A DNA stretch of 33,959 nucleotides from assembly GCA_964534135.1 (NCBI GenBank), contig CAZHQC010000015.1:1-33959 (forward strand), read 5' to 3'. The DNA comes from JAKLQJ01 sp964534135 (GTDB lineage: Bacteria; Elusimicrobiota; Elusimicrobia; Elusimicrobiales; UBA9959). Positions 1-7,610 of this stretch are shown here, one piece after another. Below the pieces are notes generated by a model. The model searched no databases. It saw nothing but the letters and a program-made list of their open reading frames with translations, and was not told the origin of the DNA. Every line of letters begins with the position of its first letter. Position 1 is the stretch's first letter. Both the position numbers and the translations under genes were made by a program.

Positions 1-213
1 GTGGACTCAAGCCGGTTATGCCGTAAAAAGCGGCTGACTTTTTCAAGCGGAAGCTTTGTTGCGATAAGTCCGCCCATTTTAACTGCCCGATGGCATTGCC
101 TGGATTGGATTTGAGATATCATTTAAAATTTGATAACCTAGTAATATAACGTATTATTTTTTCAATATACATGCATGTTATTCAGTTGTTCCTAATTAAA
201 TCAAAAAACTAGG
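1..213. other. Left-edge region without a supported gene
   Basis: No convincing gene is visible. The first 120 bases are about 48% G+C by count, clearly richer than the AT-rich stretch that follows and most of the window, so this may be the edge of a different segment. On the minus strand a 40-codon frame is open from an ATG at 122 to the window edge and contains KVSRFLRHNRLES. That faintly recalls the C-terminal helix of tyrosine recombinases, but it has no ribosome binding site, follows a stop codon directly and is too short to name. Confidence 0.3.
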
Positions 214-241
214 TTGACTAAAAATGAGTGTAATTGATTAT
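214..241 (+). promoter_or_regulatory. Putative sigma-70-type promoter for ablB
   Basis: TTGACT at 214-219 is a good -35 hexamer. GATTAT at 236-241, 16 bases later, is a passable -10. The predicted start lies about 50 bases before the ablB ATG, leaving room for its GGAGGG ribosome binding site at 285-290. Inferred from sequence only. Confidence 0.4.
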
Positions 242-296
242 TTTATTTTTACCATCGTATATCTTATTTTTCCAAACAAAGAACGGAGGGTTTATA

Positions 297-1154
297 ATGT
301 CTGAAATTGAAATTCGCGATGAAATAACACACTTTGGGAAAAGCCTTATTCAGCACGGGCGATATAATAACAGGCTTTATCTTGTGAAATTGCATAAGGA
401 CGATTTTCCCCACATTATTGAAGAGATAAAGGCCTTTGTTAGCGCCAATGAGTATGTGAAAATTATAGCTAAGGTTCCGATCTATGCCCAGCAGGCTTTT
501 CTTGAGGCGGGCTTCGGAGTCAGGGCCTCTGTTCCTGGCTTTTATAACGGGACGGTGGAGATGTGCTTTATGGCCAAGTTCTTTGACCAGATGGGCAAAA
601 TCGAAGAAAAGCATGAGGAATTGGATGAAGTTTTGGAAAATGCGCTTGCCGTCATCGGCAAGGATATCGGGAATTTGGATGATAAATTTAAATGCAAAAA
701 GTGCGGACCAGACGATATCGGCCAAATATCCGTCATATACAAAGAGGTTTTTAAGACATACCCCTTTCCCATCGACAATGAAAAATATATTCTTCAAACA
801 ATGACGGAAAATATATGGTATTACGGAATTTTCGAAGGAGACAAGCTTGTTGCCGTGTCTTCGGCCGAAATAGATTTTGAGGCGCAAAATGTTGAGATGA
901 CGGATTTCGCCACTTTACCCGATTACCGCGGAAACGGTTTTGCCGCTCATTTGCTTAAGTTTATGGAAGAAGGGATGCGTAGAATCGGAATAAAGCTGGC
1001 TTATACAGTTGCTCGCGCCATATCACAGGGAATGAACAATACTTTCGCGAAAATAGGCTATCAATTCGACGGTATTTTGCTTAATAATACGAACATTTCA
1101 GGCTCAATCGAGAGTATGAATATTTGGCACAAAAATCTTCATCATTATTATTAA
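297..1154 (+). CDS. ablB: Putative beta-lysine N-acetyltransferase (AblB/YodP family)
   Basis: The 285-residue product resembles the GNAT acetyltransferase that makes N-epsilon-acetyl-beta-lysine, a compatible solute, from beta-lysine. The C-terminal half carries the GNAT core: YRGNGFAAHLL is the acetyl-CoA pyrophosphate loop, and the AblB-like stretches MTDFATLPDY, GMNNTFAKIGY and SIESMNIW follow. The N-terminal half (HGRYNNRLYLVKL) also matches the family. The ATG at 297 was chosen over an upstream in-frame ATG at 234 because GGAGGG sits 6 bases before it. In known clusters ablB follows ablA (lysine 2,3-aminomutase). No ablA precedes it here, so the beta-lysine source is either beyond the left edge or elsewhere. 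It stands alone on this strand, facing the convergent minus-strand operon. Confidence 0.85.
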   Translation: MSEIEIRDEITHFGKSLIQHGRYNNRLYLVKLHKDDFPHIIEEIKAFVSANEYVKIIAKVPIYAQQAFLEAGFGVRASVPGFYNGTVEMCFMAKFFDQMGKIEEKHEELDEVLENALAVIGKDIGNLDDKFKCKKCGPDDIGQISVIYKEVFKTYPFPIDNEKYILQTMTENIWYYGIFEGDKLVAVSSAEIDFEAQNVEMTDFATLPDYRGNGFAAHLLKFMEEGMRRIGIKLAYTVARAISQGMNNTFAKIGYQFDGILLNNTNISGSIESMNIWHKNLHHYY

Positions 1155-1194
1155 GTCACGCTTCGGCATTTTATTAATATACGGTTAAAACCAA

Positions 1195-1228
1195 TAAAAA
1201 ATGCCCAGGCTATACACTAAGCCGGGCA
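1195..1228 (-). terminator. Rho-independent terminator of the minus-strand operon
   Basis: On the minus strand TGCCC-GGCT (one bulged base) pairs across a 7-8 base loop with AGCC-GGGCA, followed by TTTTTT. It lies just after the small ORF ending at 1236, and so closes the serS/TPR operon. The plus-strand side has no T-run, so it is one-directional. Confidence 0.75.
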
Positions 1229-1235
1229 AAAAGTT

Positions 1236-1346
1236 CTAGGGATTTAGTATGGGATCTAAATAGAGTAATGTCAATTTATCAAAAAAAGCACCTGTTCCCC
1301 AACATAATGCCACTAATCCTACGAAGATTATAGTTATCAAATTCAT
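1236..1346 (-). CDS. Small membrane ORF resembling a truncated EamA/DMT transporter N-terminus
   Basis: A 36-codon ORF begins 25 bases after the stop of the TPR gene, with AAGAG about 9 bases before its ATG. The peptide starts MNLITIIFVGLVALCWGTG and continues AFFDKLTLLYLDP. That matches the first membrane helix and following motif of EamA-type (DMT) transporters, where WG.GA.F.K is typical. A full small EamA protein is about 140 residues, so this is either a remnant or a genuine one-helix membrane peptide. The sequence after the stop does not restore EamA similarity. A terminator follows at once, so the operon includes it. Confidence 0.4.
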   Translation of the reverse strand: MNLITIIFVGLVALCWGTGAFFDKLTLLYLDPILNP

Positions 1347-1371
1347 ATATAATCTCTTAACAAACTATTAC

Positions 1372-2691
1372 TTATGGTGGAGGAAGCTGACATGGAATAT
1401 TTTTTTGGGTGAACGGATATTTTAGATATACCTTAATATCATCGGTAAAACCCCATTCGTCCTTATAACTTAAAGCCTTATCATAATACTCAAGCGCCTT
1501 TTCCCTGTCGCCTTTTAAATCATATATATTCCCAAGTCTTACTATGGACCAAACCGCCCAGCGAGGAGCAATATCTTTATCTTTCAAGGTTTCTACCGAT
1601 TTTAAAAAATATTTTTCCGCTTCATCAAGATTCATTTGAGCAAGATAACTGGTTGCGACCGTAAGATAAGCTCTTGGCAAATAATTTTTTGTATAGATGG
1701 TTCTTTTTTCCTCTATAAATTTGAGATACTTAAACCCTTCATCCTGAACTTTTTGGATTTGACCGTCTTCATAAAGAGAAGCTATCAATACAAAATGCAT
1801 TAAAGGATGCATGGGATATTCCGCCATTAATTCTTCAGACCATTTGACGGAAAGCTTGGGCTTGGAATACTTTCCTTTATATTGAGTATAAATTTCTATT
1901 AGAATCAGTTTAGCCGCGGTCTTATTAAAATATCCTTTCTCACTGCAAAGGGTTAAGTATTTTAAACCTTTTTCAGCATTGCCGCTTATAAAAAAAATCT
2001 TAGATAAAACTCCAACCACGCCGGGAAGCGTTCCCGCATAATATTCATACATACCGAGGCCAAGATAAGCGTCATAAAGTTCAGGATTAATTTTAATAGC
2101 CTTACGCATACTGCGAACAGCTTTTTTTCCGTCAAAATAAGCTTTAATCCATCTATGCTGAGTCACAGCAAGCCTAGCCCTTAAACCATAAATACCGCCC
2201 AGACACATATAAGCATTTTCATCTTTTGGATGTTTTTTTAGCCAAGCTTTTCCTATCTTCGCCACATTATCGGTAAGTTTGACATATTCATCATCAAGCT
2301 TCGTATTTGATCTCTCTTGCTGATATTCAAATTTTGCCCATGCCGTCATTGCTTTTCCGAAATGCCCAAAAGGATGCTTGGGGTATTTCTTAATAATCGC
2401 GTCAACAGCTTTATCCGCTTCTTCAACTCTAATGGCATAAATATCGTCAAAGGCCTTTTTGGTAAGCTTTGCTATTTCATGGGTTAAGGTTTCAGTTGTT
2501 ATTGCGCCGGATTGAGTATTTTCTTCAGTATCGGAAAGACGATCGGAAATTTTTTCAGTGGCTTGGTCTATTTGTCCTGTTAAAGCATGCGCAACACTTG
2601 CAGAAGCATCCTTTTTATCTCTACTCTCAGTGGCAAAACTAAAATTAAAAAAAATCATTCCGAAGATAATTGAACTGAAAATTTTCATCAT
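1372..2691 (-). CDS. Exported TPR-repeat protein of unknown function
   Basis: The protein has 439 residues. A signal peptide is visible at residues 1-20 (hydrophobic IFSSIIFGMIFFNFSFA), so it should be periplasmic or surface-located. The rest is helical with tetratricopeptide features: HPFGHFGKAMTAWAKFEY, PELYDAYLGLGMYEYYAG, YLPRAYLTVATSYLAQ with DEAEKYFLKS, and WSIVRLGNIYDLKGD with KALEYYDKAL near the C-terminus. TPRs bind peptides or assemble complexes; no catalytic motif is seen. The ATG overlaps the serS stop in an ATGA arrangement, which implies translational coupling; a second ATG immediately follows. It ends in a PPP tail. Its link to serS is probably only co-transcription. Confidence 0.75.
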   Translation of the reverse strand: MMKIFSSIIFGMIFFNFSFATESRDKKDASASVAHALTGQIDQATEKISDRLSDTEENTQSGAITTETLTHEIAKLTKKAFDDIYAIRVEEADKAVDAIIKKYPKHPFGHFGKAMTAWAKFEYQQERSNTKLDDEYVKLTDNVAKIGKAWLKKHPKDENAYMCLGGIYGLRARLAVTQHRWIKAYFDGKKAVRSMRKAIKINPELYDAYLGLGMYEYYAGTLPGVVGVLSKIFFISGNAEKGLKYLTLCSEKGYFNKTAAKLILIEIYTQYKGKYSKPKLSVKWSEELMAEYPMHPLMHFVLIASLYEDGQIQKVQDEGFKYLKFIEEKRTIYTKNYLPRAYLTVATSYLAQMNLDEAEKYFLKSVETLKDKDIAPRWAVWSIVRLGNIYDLKGDREKALEYYDKALSYKDEWGFTDDIKVYLKYPFTQKNIPCQLPPP

Positions 2692-3974
2692 AATTTTATT
2701 GTATCAATACCCATATAATGTTTTAGCGCTTCAGGCACGGTTATGGTGCCGTCCTCATTTTGATAATTTTCAAGAATAGCGGCAAAAGTTCTACCCACCG
2801 CAAGCCCACTGCCATTTAAAGTATGGAGATATTCATTTTTTTTATCTTTATTTTTAAACCTGGAATTCATTCTTCTTGCTTGAAAATCCATACATAAAGA
2901 ACATGATGAGATTTCTCTAAATTTATTTTCTCCCGGCATCCATACTTCCAAATCATATGTCTTTGCCGCGGAAAAACCCAAATCCCCACTGCAAAGTTCT
3001 ATAACTCTGTAAGGAATTTTCAAAACTCTTAATACTTCTTCGGCATCATTTCTTAATTTCATAAGAGCGTCCATAGAATCTTGGGGCTTCGTCAGCCATA
3101 CCAGCTCAACTTTATTAAATTGATGATTTCTTATAAGCCCTCTGGTATCCTTGCCATAAGAACCGGCTTCCTGCCTGAAGCAAGATGTAAAAGCCGTATA
3201 TTTAATCGGCAATTTCTTCTCATCAACTATGGATTCCCTATGAATATTAGTTAAAGGAACTTCAGCGGTCGGGGAAAGATATAAAGGATTGTCTCCCGCC
3301 ATCTTATATAGATCATCTTCAAACTTAGGTAATTGCCCTGTGCCTATCAATGAATCCTTTTTAATTAAAAATGGCGGCATTATTTCCAGATAATCATTTT
3401 CAACGGTATGAATATCAAGCATCAGCTTAATTATCGCTCTTTCGAGTTTGGCGCCCGCGCCCTTTAAAAGGGCAAATCTGGAGCCGGACAAGACAGAAGC
3501 GGTTTCAAAATCAAGTATATCCAAACCCTCTCCCAAAGCATGATGGTCCAAGGGCTTGAAATTAAAATCCTTTTTATAAGTCAAATCTTCACTGATAAGC
3601 TTATTGTCCTGCTCACTTTCCCCACTGGGAACACTTTCATGAGGCAGGTTCGGCACAATAAGAGAAAGATGTTTCATCTCTTTTTCAAGTTCTGTAAGCC
3701 CCTCTTCTTTAGATTTCATAATATCCTTGATTTTATTAGCTTCATCAAGAACAGTTTGCGCCTCTTCATCTTTTTTTGCAATTTTTAAATCTTTAATTTT
3801 TTTGGTAATCTCATTTCTTTCCGAGCGCAAAGCTTCTATCTCGGTTAAAATAGCGCGGTAAAAACTATCTTTCTCCATTAAAGCCTCAAAAACTTCAAGA
3901 GCCTTTTTTCCTCTTCTTTGAATGGCATTTTTTGATTTTTCAGGATTTTTGCGAATAAATTTAAGGTCAAGCAT
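2688..3974 (-). CDS. serS: Seryl-tRNA synthetase
   Basis: Charges tRNA-Ser with serine in the cytoplasm; class II synthetase. At 428 residues it is the usual family length. Residues 1-110 form the tRNA-binding coiled coil, rich in E/K (for example KSKEEGLTELEKEMKHLSL). Motif 2 is seen as FRQEAGSYGKDTRGLIRNHQ and motif 3 as GSGLAVGRTFAAILENYQ. LYLSPTAEVPLTN is the serine-pocket TAEVP motif. AGGAA lies about 8 bases before the ATG. It is 12 bases after the small exported gene and shares an ATGA overlap with the TPR gene, so the three appear to be one transcript. Confidence 0.97.
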   Translation of the reverse strand: MLDLKFIRKNPEKSKNAIQRRGKKALEVFEALMEKDSFYRAILTEIEALRSERNEITKKIKDLKIAKKDEEAQTVLDEANKIKDIMKSKEEGLTELEKEMKHLSLIVPNLPHESVPSGESEQDNKLISEDLTYKKDFNFKPLDHHALGEGLDILDFETASVLSGSRFALLKGAGAKLERAIIKLMLDIHTVENDYLEIMPPFLIKKDSLIGTGQLPKFEDDLYKMAGDNPLYLSPTAEVPLTNIHRESIVDEKKLPIKYTAFTSCFRQEAGSYGKDTRGLIRNHQFNKVELVWLTKPQDSMDALMKLRNDAEEVLRVLKIPYRVIELCSGDLGFSAAKTYDLEVWMPGENKFREISSCSLCMDFQARRMNSRFKNKDKKNEYLHTLNGSGLAVGRTFAAILENYQNEDGTITVPEALKHYMGIDTIKL

Positions 3975-3986
3975 TATAAATTCCTG

Positions 3987-4544
3987 TTATGGTTTTTGTT
4001 CACAATCATGCTGTTTGGCGCTTATCAAGGATTGATGAATATTTTTATTTAAATCATCGCCTTTTCTCGGTTCAATCATTATTTCTATGCCAATGGCATC
4101 TATCCAAAAGCCATTATTTCTAAGTTTTTTTAATTCCTTATTTATGCCTGTATTTATAATTTTCACCATTTGTAAAGAATCAGGCTTTATCTTGGAAATT
4201 CGAACTTCTTCAACATGGAAAGGCACGGACCAAATGGTCGTATCGTCAATTGATTTCAGTTTTACTATTTTAAACTTAAGCGCATATCTTAAAACCAGAC
4301 CTTCAACGACTTCACTACCTTTATTATTGACAGAAATAAGAATCCGGATTTTTTCATTGATTTTACCTTCAGGTTTTATTGAAACTTCTTTTATCTTCAC
4401 GAAAGGCAAACGTTTTGCACCGGCAGCTTTTGAAATTTGCCAATTAACGTCTTCTATCGTAATTTGAGAATACAAACCCGAAAAACATAGACAAATCAAA
4501 AGAGCGCAATTTGCTATATTTCTAAATATTTTTTTTCGTATCAT
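3987..4544 (-). CDS. Small exported protein of unknown function
   Basis: The 185-residue product has an N-terminal signal sequence: basic MIRKKIFRN, then a hydrophobic stretch ending near CFSGLYS. The mature part looks like a single all-beta domain: VSIKPEGKINEKIRILISV is followed by several alternating strands and a polar, lysine-rich tail. NNKGSEVVEGLVLRYAL suggests an immunoglobulin- or CARDB-like sandwich, but I do not recognise a named family. The start at 4544 is chosen over an in-frame ATG at 4571 because the latter abuts the metK terminator hairpin, while GGGAT precedes 4544. It leads the serS-TPR unit. Confidence 0.6.
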   Translation of the reverse strand: MIRKKIFRNIANCALLICLCFSGLYSQITIEDVNWQISKAAGAKRLPFVKIKEVSIKPEGKINEKIRILISVNNKGSEVVEGLVLRYALKFKIVKLKSIDDTTIWSVPFHVEEVRISKIKPDSLQMVKIINTGINKELKKLRNNGFWIDAIGIEIMIEPRKGDDLNKNIHQSLISAKQHDCEQKP

Positions 4545-4571
4545 TTTAATCCCGATTTTTATTGTAATCAT

Positions 4572-4596
4572 AAAGCCCCGCTCAAGGCGGGGCTTT
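4572..4596 (-). terminator. Terminator hairpin after metK
   Basis: A perfect 10-bp stem AAAGCCCCGC/GCGGGGCTTT with a 5-base loop lies 26 bases after the metK stop. The T-tract is short on both strands, so it may act in both directions or only partly. It separates metK from the following exported-protein gene. Confidence 0.65.
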
Positions 4597-4621
4597 AATT
4601 TAAAAACTTAATTCAAAACCC

Positions 4622-5827
4622 TTAGCAGCAAATGCACTCCGGGTTTTTTTCCATTCCCGCGACTTTTTTCTTAAGCATAGGAACAGCTGTTAATTTTTCC
4701 CATTCAAAATCGGCATCACTTCTGCCAAAATGTCCATAAGCGGCTGTTTTTCTGAATATCGGCCTTCTTAATTTAAGATTCTTAATGATAGCGGCGGGAG
4801 TCAAGTCAAAATTCTTGACTATAAGATCCGCGATATCCAAATCACAAATTATACCGGTCCCGTGAGTATGAACAAAAAGTCCCACAGGCTTAGCAACACC
4901 TATAGCATAAGCCATTTGTATGGTGCATTTGTCCGCTATATTGGCAGCCACTATGTTTTTAGCCAAATATCTGGCCATATAAGCCGCTGATCTATCCACC
5001 TTCGTTGAATCTTTTCCTGAAAAAGCTCCGCCACCGTGTGGGGCCACACCACCATAAGTATCGACTATTATTTTTCTGCCGGTCACACCGGTATCTGATT
5101 GAGGTCCGCCCACAACAAATTTACCGGTAGGATTAATAAGAAATTTGGTTTTCTTATCGATGAGCTTGCTATTTATCACGGGAAGTATAACTTTTTCTTT
5201 TATTTCTTTTTTGGCTTTTTCAGTTATATGTTTACCTGTTTTATCCAGTATATCCTCGGTATGTTGAGTAGACAAAACAATAGCATCAATTCTTTTTGGC
5301 TTATCATCGGCATTATATTCAATGGTAACTTGAGACTTGCCGTCCGGCCCAAGATACTTAAGAATGCCCGCTTTTCTAACGCGCGCTAAATTCAAGGCAA
5401 GCTTATGGGCAAGCATAAGAGACAAAGGCATATACTCGGGAGTTTCTCTGCAAGCATATCCTATCATCAAGCCCTGGTCACCGGCTCCGCCAGTATCCAC
5501 ACCCTGAGATATATCTGGAGATTGTTTTCCTATAATATTTAAAACAGCGCAGGTCTTATGATTAAAACCATATTTATTGTCAGTATAGCCAATCTCTTCT
5601 ATTACCTTTCTGGTTAAAGTATCAATATCAACATATGTAGTGGTTGTAATTTCTCCACCTACGATAACAAGGCCTCTGGTTATAAAAGTTTCACAAGCGA
5701 CTCTTCCCTTAGGGTCTTTTTTCATTATCTCATCCAATACAGCATCTGAAATCTGGTCACAAACCTTATCGGGATGTCCTTCGGTAACTGATTCTGATGT
5801 AACAAATTTTTTTCCTGCGCATTCCAT
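4622..5827 (-). CDS. metK: S-adenosylmethionine synthetase
   Basis: Makes S-adenosylmethionine from ATP and methionine; cytosolic, Mg- and K-dependent. The 401-residue product has the family signatures: SVTEGHPDKVCDQISDAVLD at the N-terminus (ATP and metal binding), GAGDQGLMIGYA in the middle and GGGAFSGKDSTKVDRSAAY towards the C-terminus. GRSDADFEWE closes the fold. Of two in-frame ATGs (5839 and 5827), the second was chosen because GGAGG at 5833-5837 is correctly spaced for it and the first would overlap that site. Its own promoter probably lies just upstream. No SAM riboswitch was recognised in the 171-base leader side. Confidence 0.97.
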   Translation of the reverse strand: MECAGKKFVTSESVTEGHPDKVCDQISDAVLDEIMKKDPKGRVACETFITRGLVIVGGEITTTTYVDIDTLTRKVIEEIGYTDNKYGFNHKTCAVLNIIGKQSPDISQGVDTGGAGDQGLMIGYACRETPEYMPLSLMLAHKLALNLARVRKAGILKYLGPDGKSQVTIEYNADDKPKRIDAIVLSTQHTEDILDKTGKHITEKAKKEIKEKVILPVINSKLIDKKTKFLINPTGKFVVGGPQSDTGVTGRKIIVDTYGGVAPHGGGAFSGKDSTKVDRSAAYMARYLAKNIVAANIADKCTIQMAYAIGVAKPVGLFVHTHGTGIICDLDIADLIVKNFDLTPAAIIKNLKLRRPIFRKTAAYGHFGRSDADFEWEKLTAVPMLKKKVAGMEKNPECICC

Positions 5828-5846
5828 AAAAGCCTCCAATAATCTT

Positions 5847-5879
5847 ATTATACAGTGTAATTATATCTTTTTTAGTCAA
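5847..5879 (-). promoter_or_regulatory. Putative promoter of metK
   Basis: Minus-strand TATAAT (5847-5852), directly preceded by TG, lies 10 bases before the GGAGG site. A TTGACT at 5874-5879 could be the -35, but the 21-base spacing is too long for a standard promoter. The -10 is the more believable half. Confidence 0.35.
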
Positions 5880-5890
5880 TAAATTACCAA

Positions 5891-5997
5891 TGTGAGTTAA
5901 GCGTTAACAAGCTTAACAAGTCACAAATTACAGGTCTCCTGTCATAGGTCAAAAAAACTGTAAGGCATTGACTCTCAGGGTAAGACGCCGTGACTCT
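5891..5997. repeat. Intergenic inverted and imperfect direct repeats between pgm and metK
   Basis: GTTAAGC (5896-5902) and GCTTAAC (5911-5917) form a hairpin, extended by outer TGTGA/TCACA arms with a 3-base bulge. Beyond it, ACAGG-TCT-CCTGT near 5930-5942 forms a small stem. Two imperfect direct repeats beginning GTAAG and ending GACTCT follow at 5960-5975 and 5980-5997, 22 bases apart. No T-run marks any of this as a plain terminator. It may be a relic of small mobile or repeat DNA. Confidence 0.4.
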
Positions 5998-5998
5998 A

Positions 5999-7429
5999 TT
6001 ATTTTGTATTAACTATTTTGGACGCGAACTCAATAAGCTTATTCGTATCCTTAAGCGTGCCCGTTTCAGCATATACCCTTAAGAGCGGCTCTGTGCCCGA
6101 GGGACGCATTAAAACCCAATTATCATTGACAAGTATTATTTTAAGCCCGTCAATCGTTAAAGTTTTTTTAATTTTTTGTCCGAGGATAACTTTTGGAAAT
6201 TTTTTCCTAAGTTTAACGGCAAAAGAATGTTTATTGGTGATGGGCTTCTTTATCATAAAATCTTTTCGCAAAAAAGAAGATTTCCCGTATTTTTTCTCTA
6301 TATCCTTATAAACTTCAGACATCTTCTTCTTACTGTTGGCCAATATTTTCATCATCAAAAGGCCGGTCAATACTCCATCTCTCTCAGGGATATTTCCCTT
6401 CCATGAATAGCCTCCCGATTCTTCAACACCAAAGGCAACATCTTCAGATATCATTTTCTCAGCGATATACTTAAAACCTACCGGAACCTCTTCCAAAAGT
6501 AATTTATTGGTGGAAGACTTCTCATTAAATTGCTCAACAATCCTTTTGGTAAGATAGCCCATGGAAACAGATTGCACGACTTTTCCCTTTAAGTTATTCT
6601 TTTCAAGCAAATAATCCAGCAGTATAGGAGCTATCTGACATGGCGAAAGATAAATACCTTTCTCATCAACCATGGCAAATCTATCGGAATCTCCATCAAA
6701 AGCAATACCCAAGGCGGCTTTTTTCGCCTTCACCGTTTTTATCAATTCACCCATATTCTTTTCTATAGGCTCGGGAGCAATGCCACCGAAAAGTGGGTCT
6801 TTTTCACTATTTATCGGTATTATGCGCTTAGAGAAAAAAATATCACTCATAACTTCAGCTCCGGTGCCATGCATAAAATCAACAACTACCGGTCCTTTAA
6901 TTTTCTTCACAATGTCCGCAATCTTAAACCTTGATTTTAAATAGGCTACATATTTCTTGTTATAAGACTTTAATTGAGGCTTAAAATCAGCCGGCGCGCT
7001 TGGTGAAGCCTTTGAAATATAACTTTCAAGTTCAGCCGTAAAAGACGGCGGAGCGGAGCGGCCTGATTCCTTAAATTTAATGCCATTATAAAAATGCTTA
7101 TTATGACTTGCCGTTATCATTATGCCTATGATATGTTTTTTATAAGTCATATGGCTTATAGCGGGAGTGGGAACAACAGAATCGGAGACGGTAACACTAA
7201 GTCCGTTGGCGGATAAAACTTCAGCTACTGAAAGAGCAAATTTTTCAGACATAAATCTTCTATCATAACCGACCACAATAGAAGGTTTATCCGCAACACG
7301 CATGTATTTATAAGCGATGAAGTCACTCAAACCTTGCGCTATTTTTCTAACATTGGCATATGTAAAATTATCAGAAATGATGCCTCTGAATCCATCTGTT
7401 CCAAAACTAATATTATTATAATCAGCCAT
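5999..7429 (-). CDS. Phosphoglucomutase/phosphomannomutase (alpha-D-phosphohexomutase)
   Basis: Interconverts hexose 1- and 6-phosphates, feeding glycogen, sugar nucleotides and envelope polysaccharide. At 476 residues it has the usual four-domain length. The active-site serine loop is TASHNKHFYNGIKFK, the Mg loop DGDSDRFAMVDEKG, the sugar-recognition loop EESGGYSWKGNIPERDG, and the C-terminal phosphate-binding loop RPSGTEPLLRVYAET. The N-terminus FGTDGFRG is also typical. Substrate choice (glucose, mannose or glucosamine) cannot be read with certainty; EESGG with GNIPERDG favours phosphoglucomutase or a bifunctional enzyme. GGAGA precedes the ATG. It lies downstream of glycerate kinase, about 98 bases away. 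Confidence 0.93.
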   Translation of the reverse strand: MADYNNISFGTDGFRGIISDNFTYANVRKIAQGLSDFIAYKYMRVADKPSIVVGYDRRFMSEKFALSVAEVLSANGLSVTVSDSVVPTPAISHMTYKKHIIGIMITASHNKHFYNGIKFKESGRSAPPSFTAELESYISKASPSAPADFKPQLKSYNKKYVAYLKSRFKIADIVKKIKGPVVVDFMHGTGAEVMSDIFFSKRIIPINSEKDPLFGGIAPEPIEKNMGELIKTVKAKKAALGIAFDGDSDRFAMVDEKGIYLSPCQIAPILLDYLLEKNNLKGKVVQSVSMGYLTKRIVEQFNEKSSTNKLLLEEVPVGFKYIAEKMISEDVAFGVEESGGYSWKGNIPERDGVLTGLLMMKILANSKKKMSEVYKDIEKKYGKSSFLRKDFMIKKPITNKHSFAVKLRKKFPKVILGQKIKKTLTIDGLKIILVNDNWVLMRPSGTEPLLRVYAETGTLKDTNKLIEFASKIVNTK

Positions 7430-7522
7430 TTTATATCTCCAAAAAATTAAAATTTATAGTGCTTCAATTCCATCATATTAGAAAAATAAGATGAATTAGT
7501 CCAATAATAAATTATAGAAATC

Positions 7523-7610
7523 AGATGTCAGATGTCAGATGGATAAGGAAACTCCATAGAACTCTTGCCTCTTGTTTCTTGCTTCTTGCTTCTTGCTTCT
7601 TGCTTCTTGA
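7523..7610. repeat. Two heptanucleotide tandem repeats at the end of glycerate kinase
   Basis: Plus strand 7562-7610 holds seven copies of a 7-mer of the form TTCTTGC (first two copies CTCTTGC and CTCTTGT, last TTCTTGA). A second short run based on AGATGTC spans about 7523-7540, covering the stop codon of the gene. On the minus strand the first run is translated in frame as KKQEARSKKQETRG, since three 7-mers equal seven codons. Such heptamer arrays are usually intergenic, so the gene end has probably been extended by repeat expansion. Confidence 0.85.

Noticed and set aside
4087..4467. A 126-codon plus-strand ORF opposite the small exported gene
   Set aside because: No ribosome binding site and no recognisable domain; the minus-strand frame has a signal peptide and a sensible operon position.
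5840..5998. Possible SAM riboswitch before metK
   Set aside because: The hairpins present lie on the far side of the predicted promoter and do not show SAM-I or SAM-II core motifs; the leader after the -10 element is too short.
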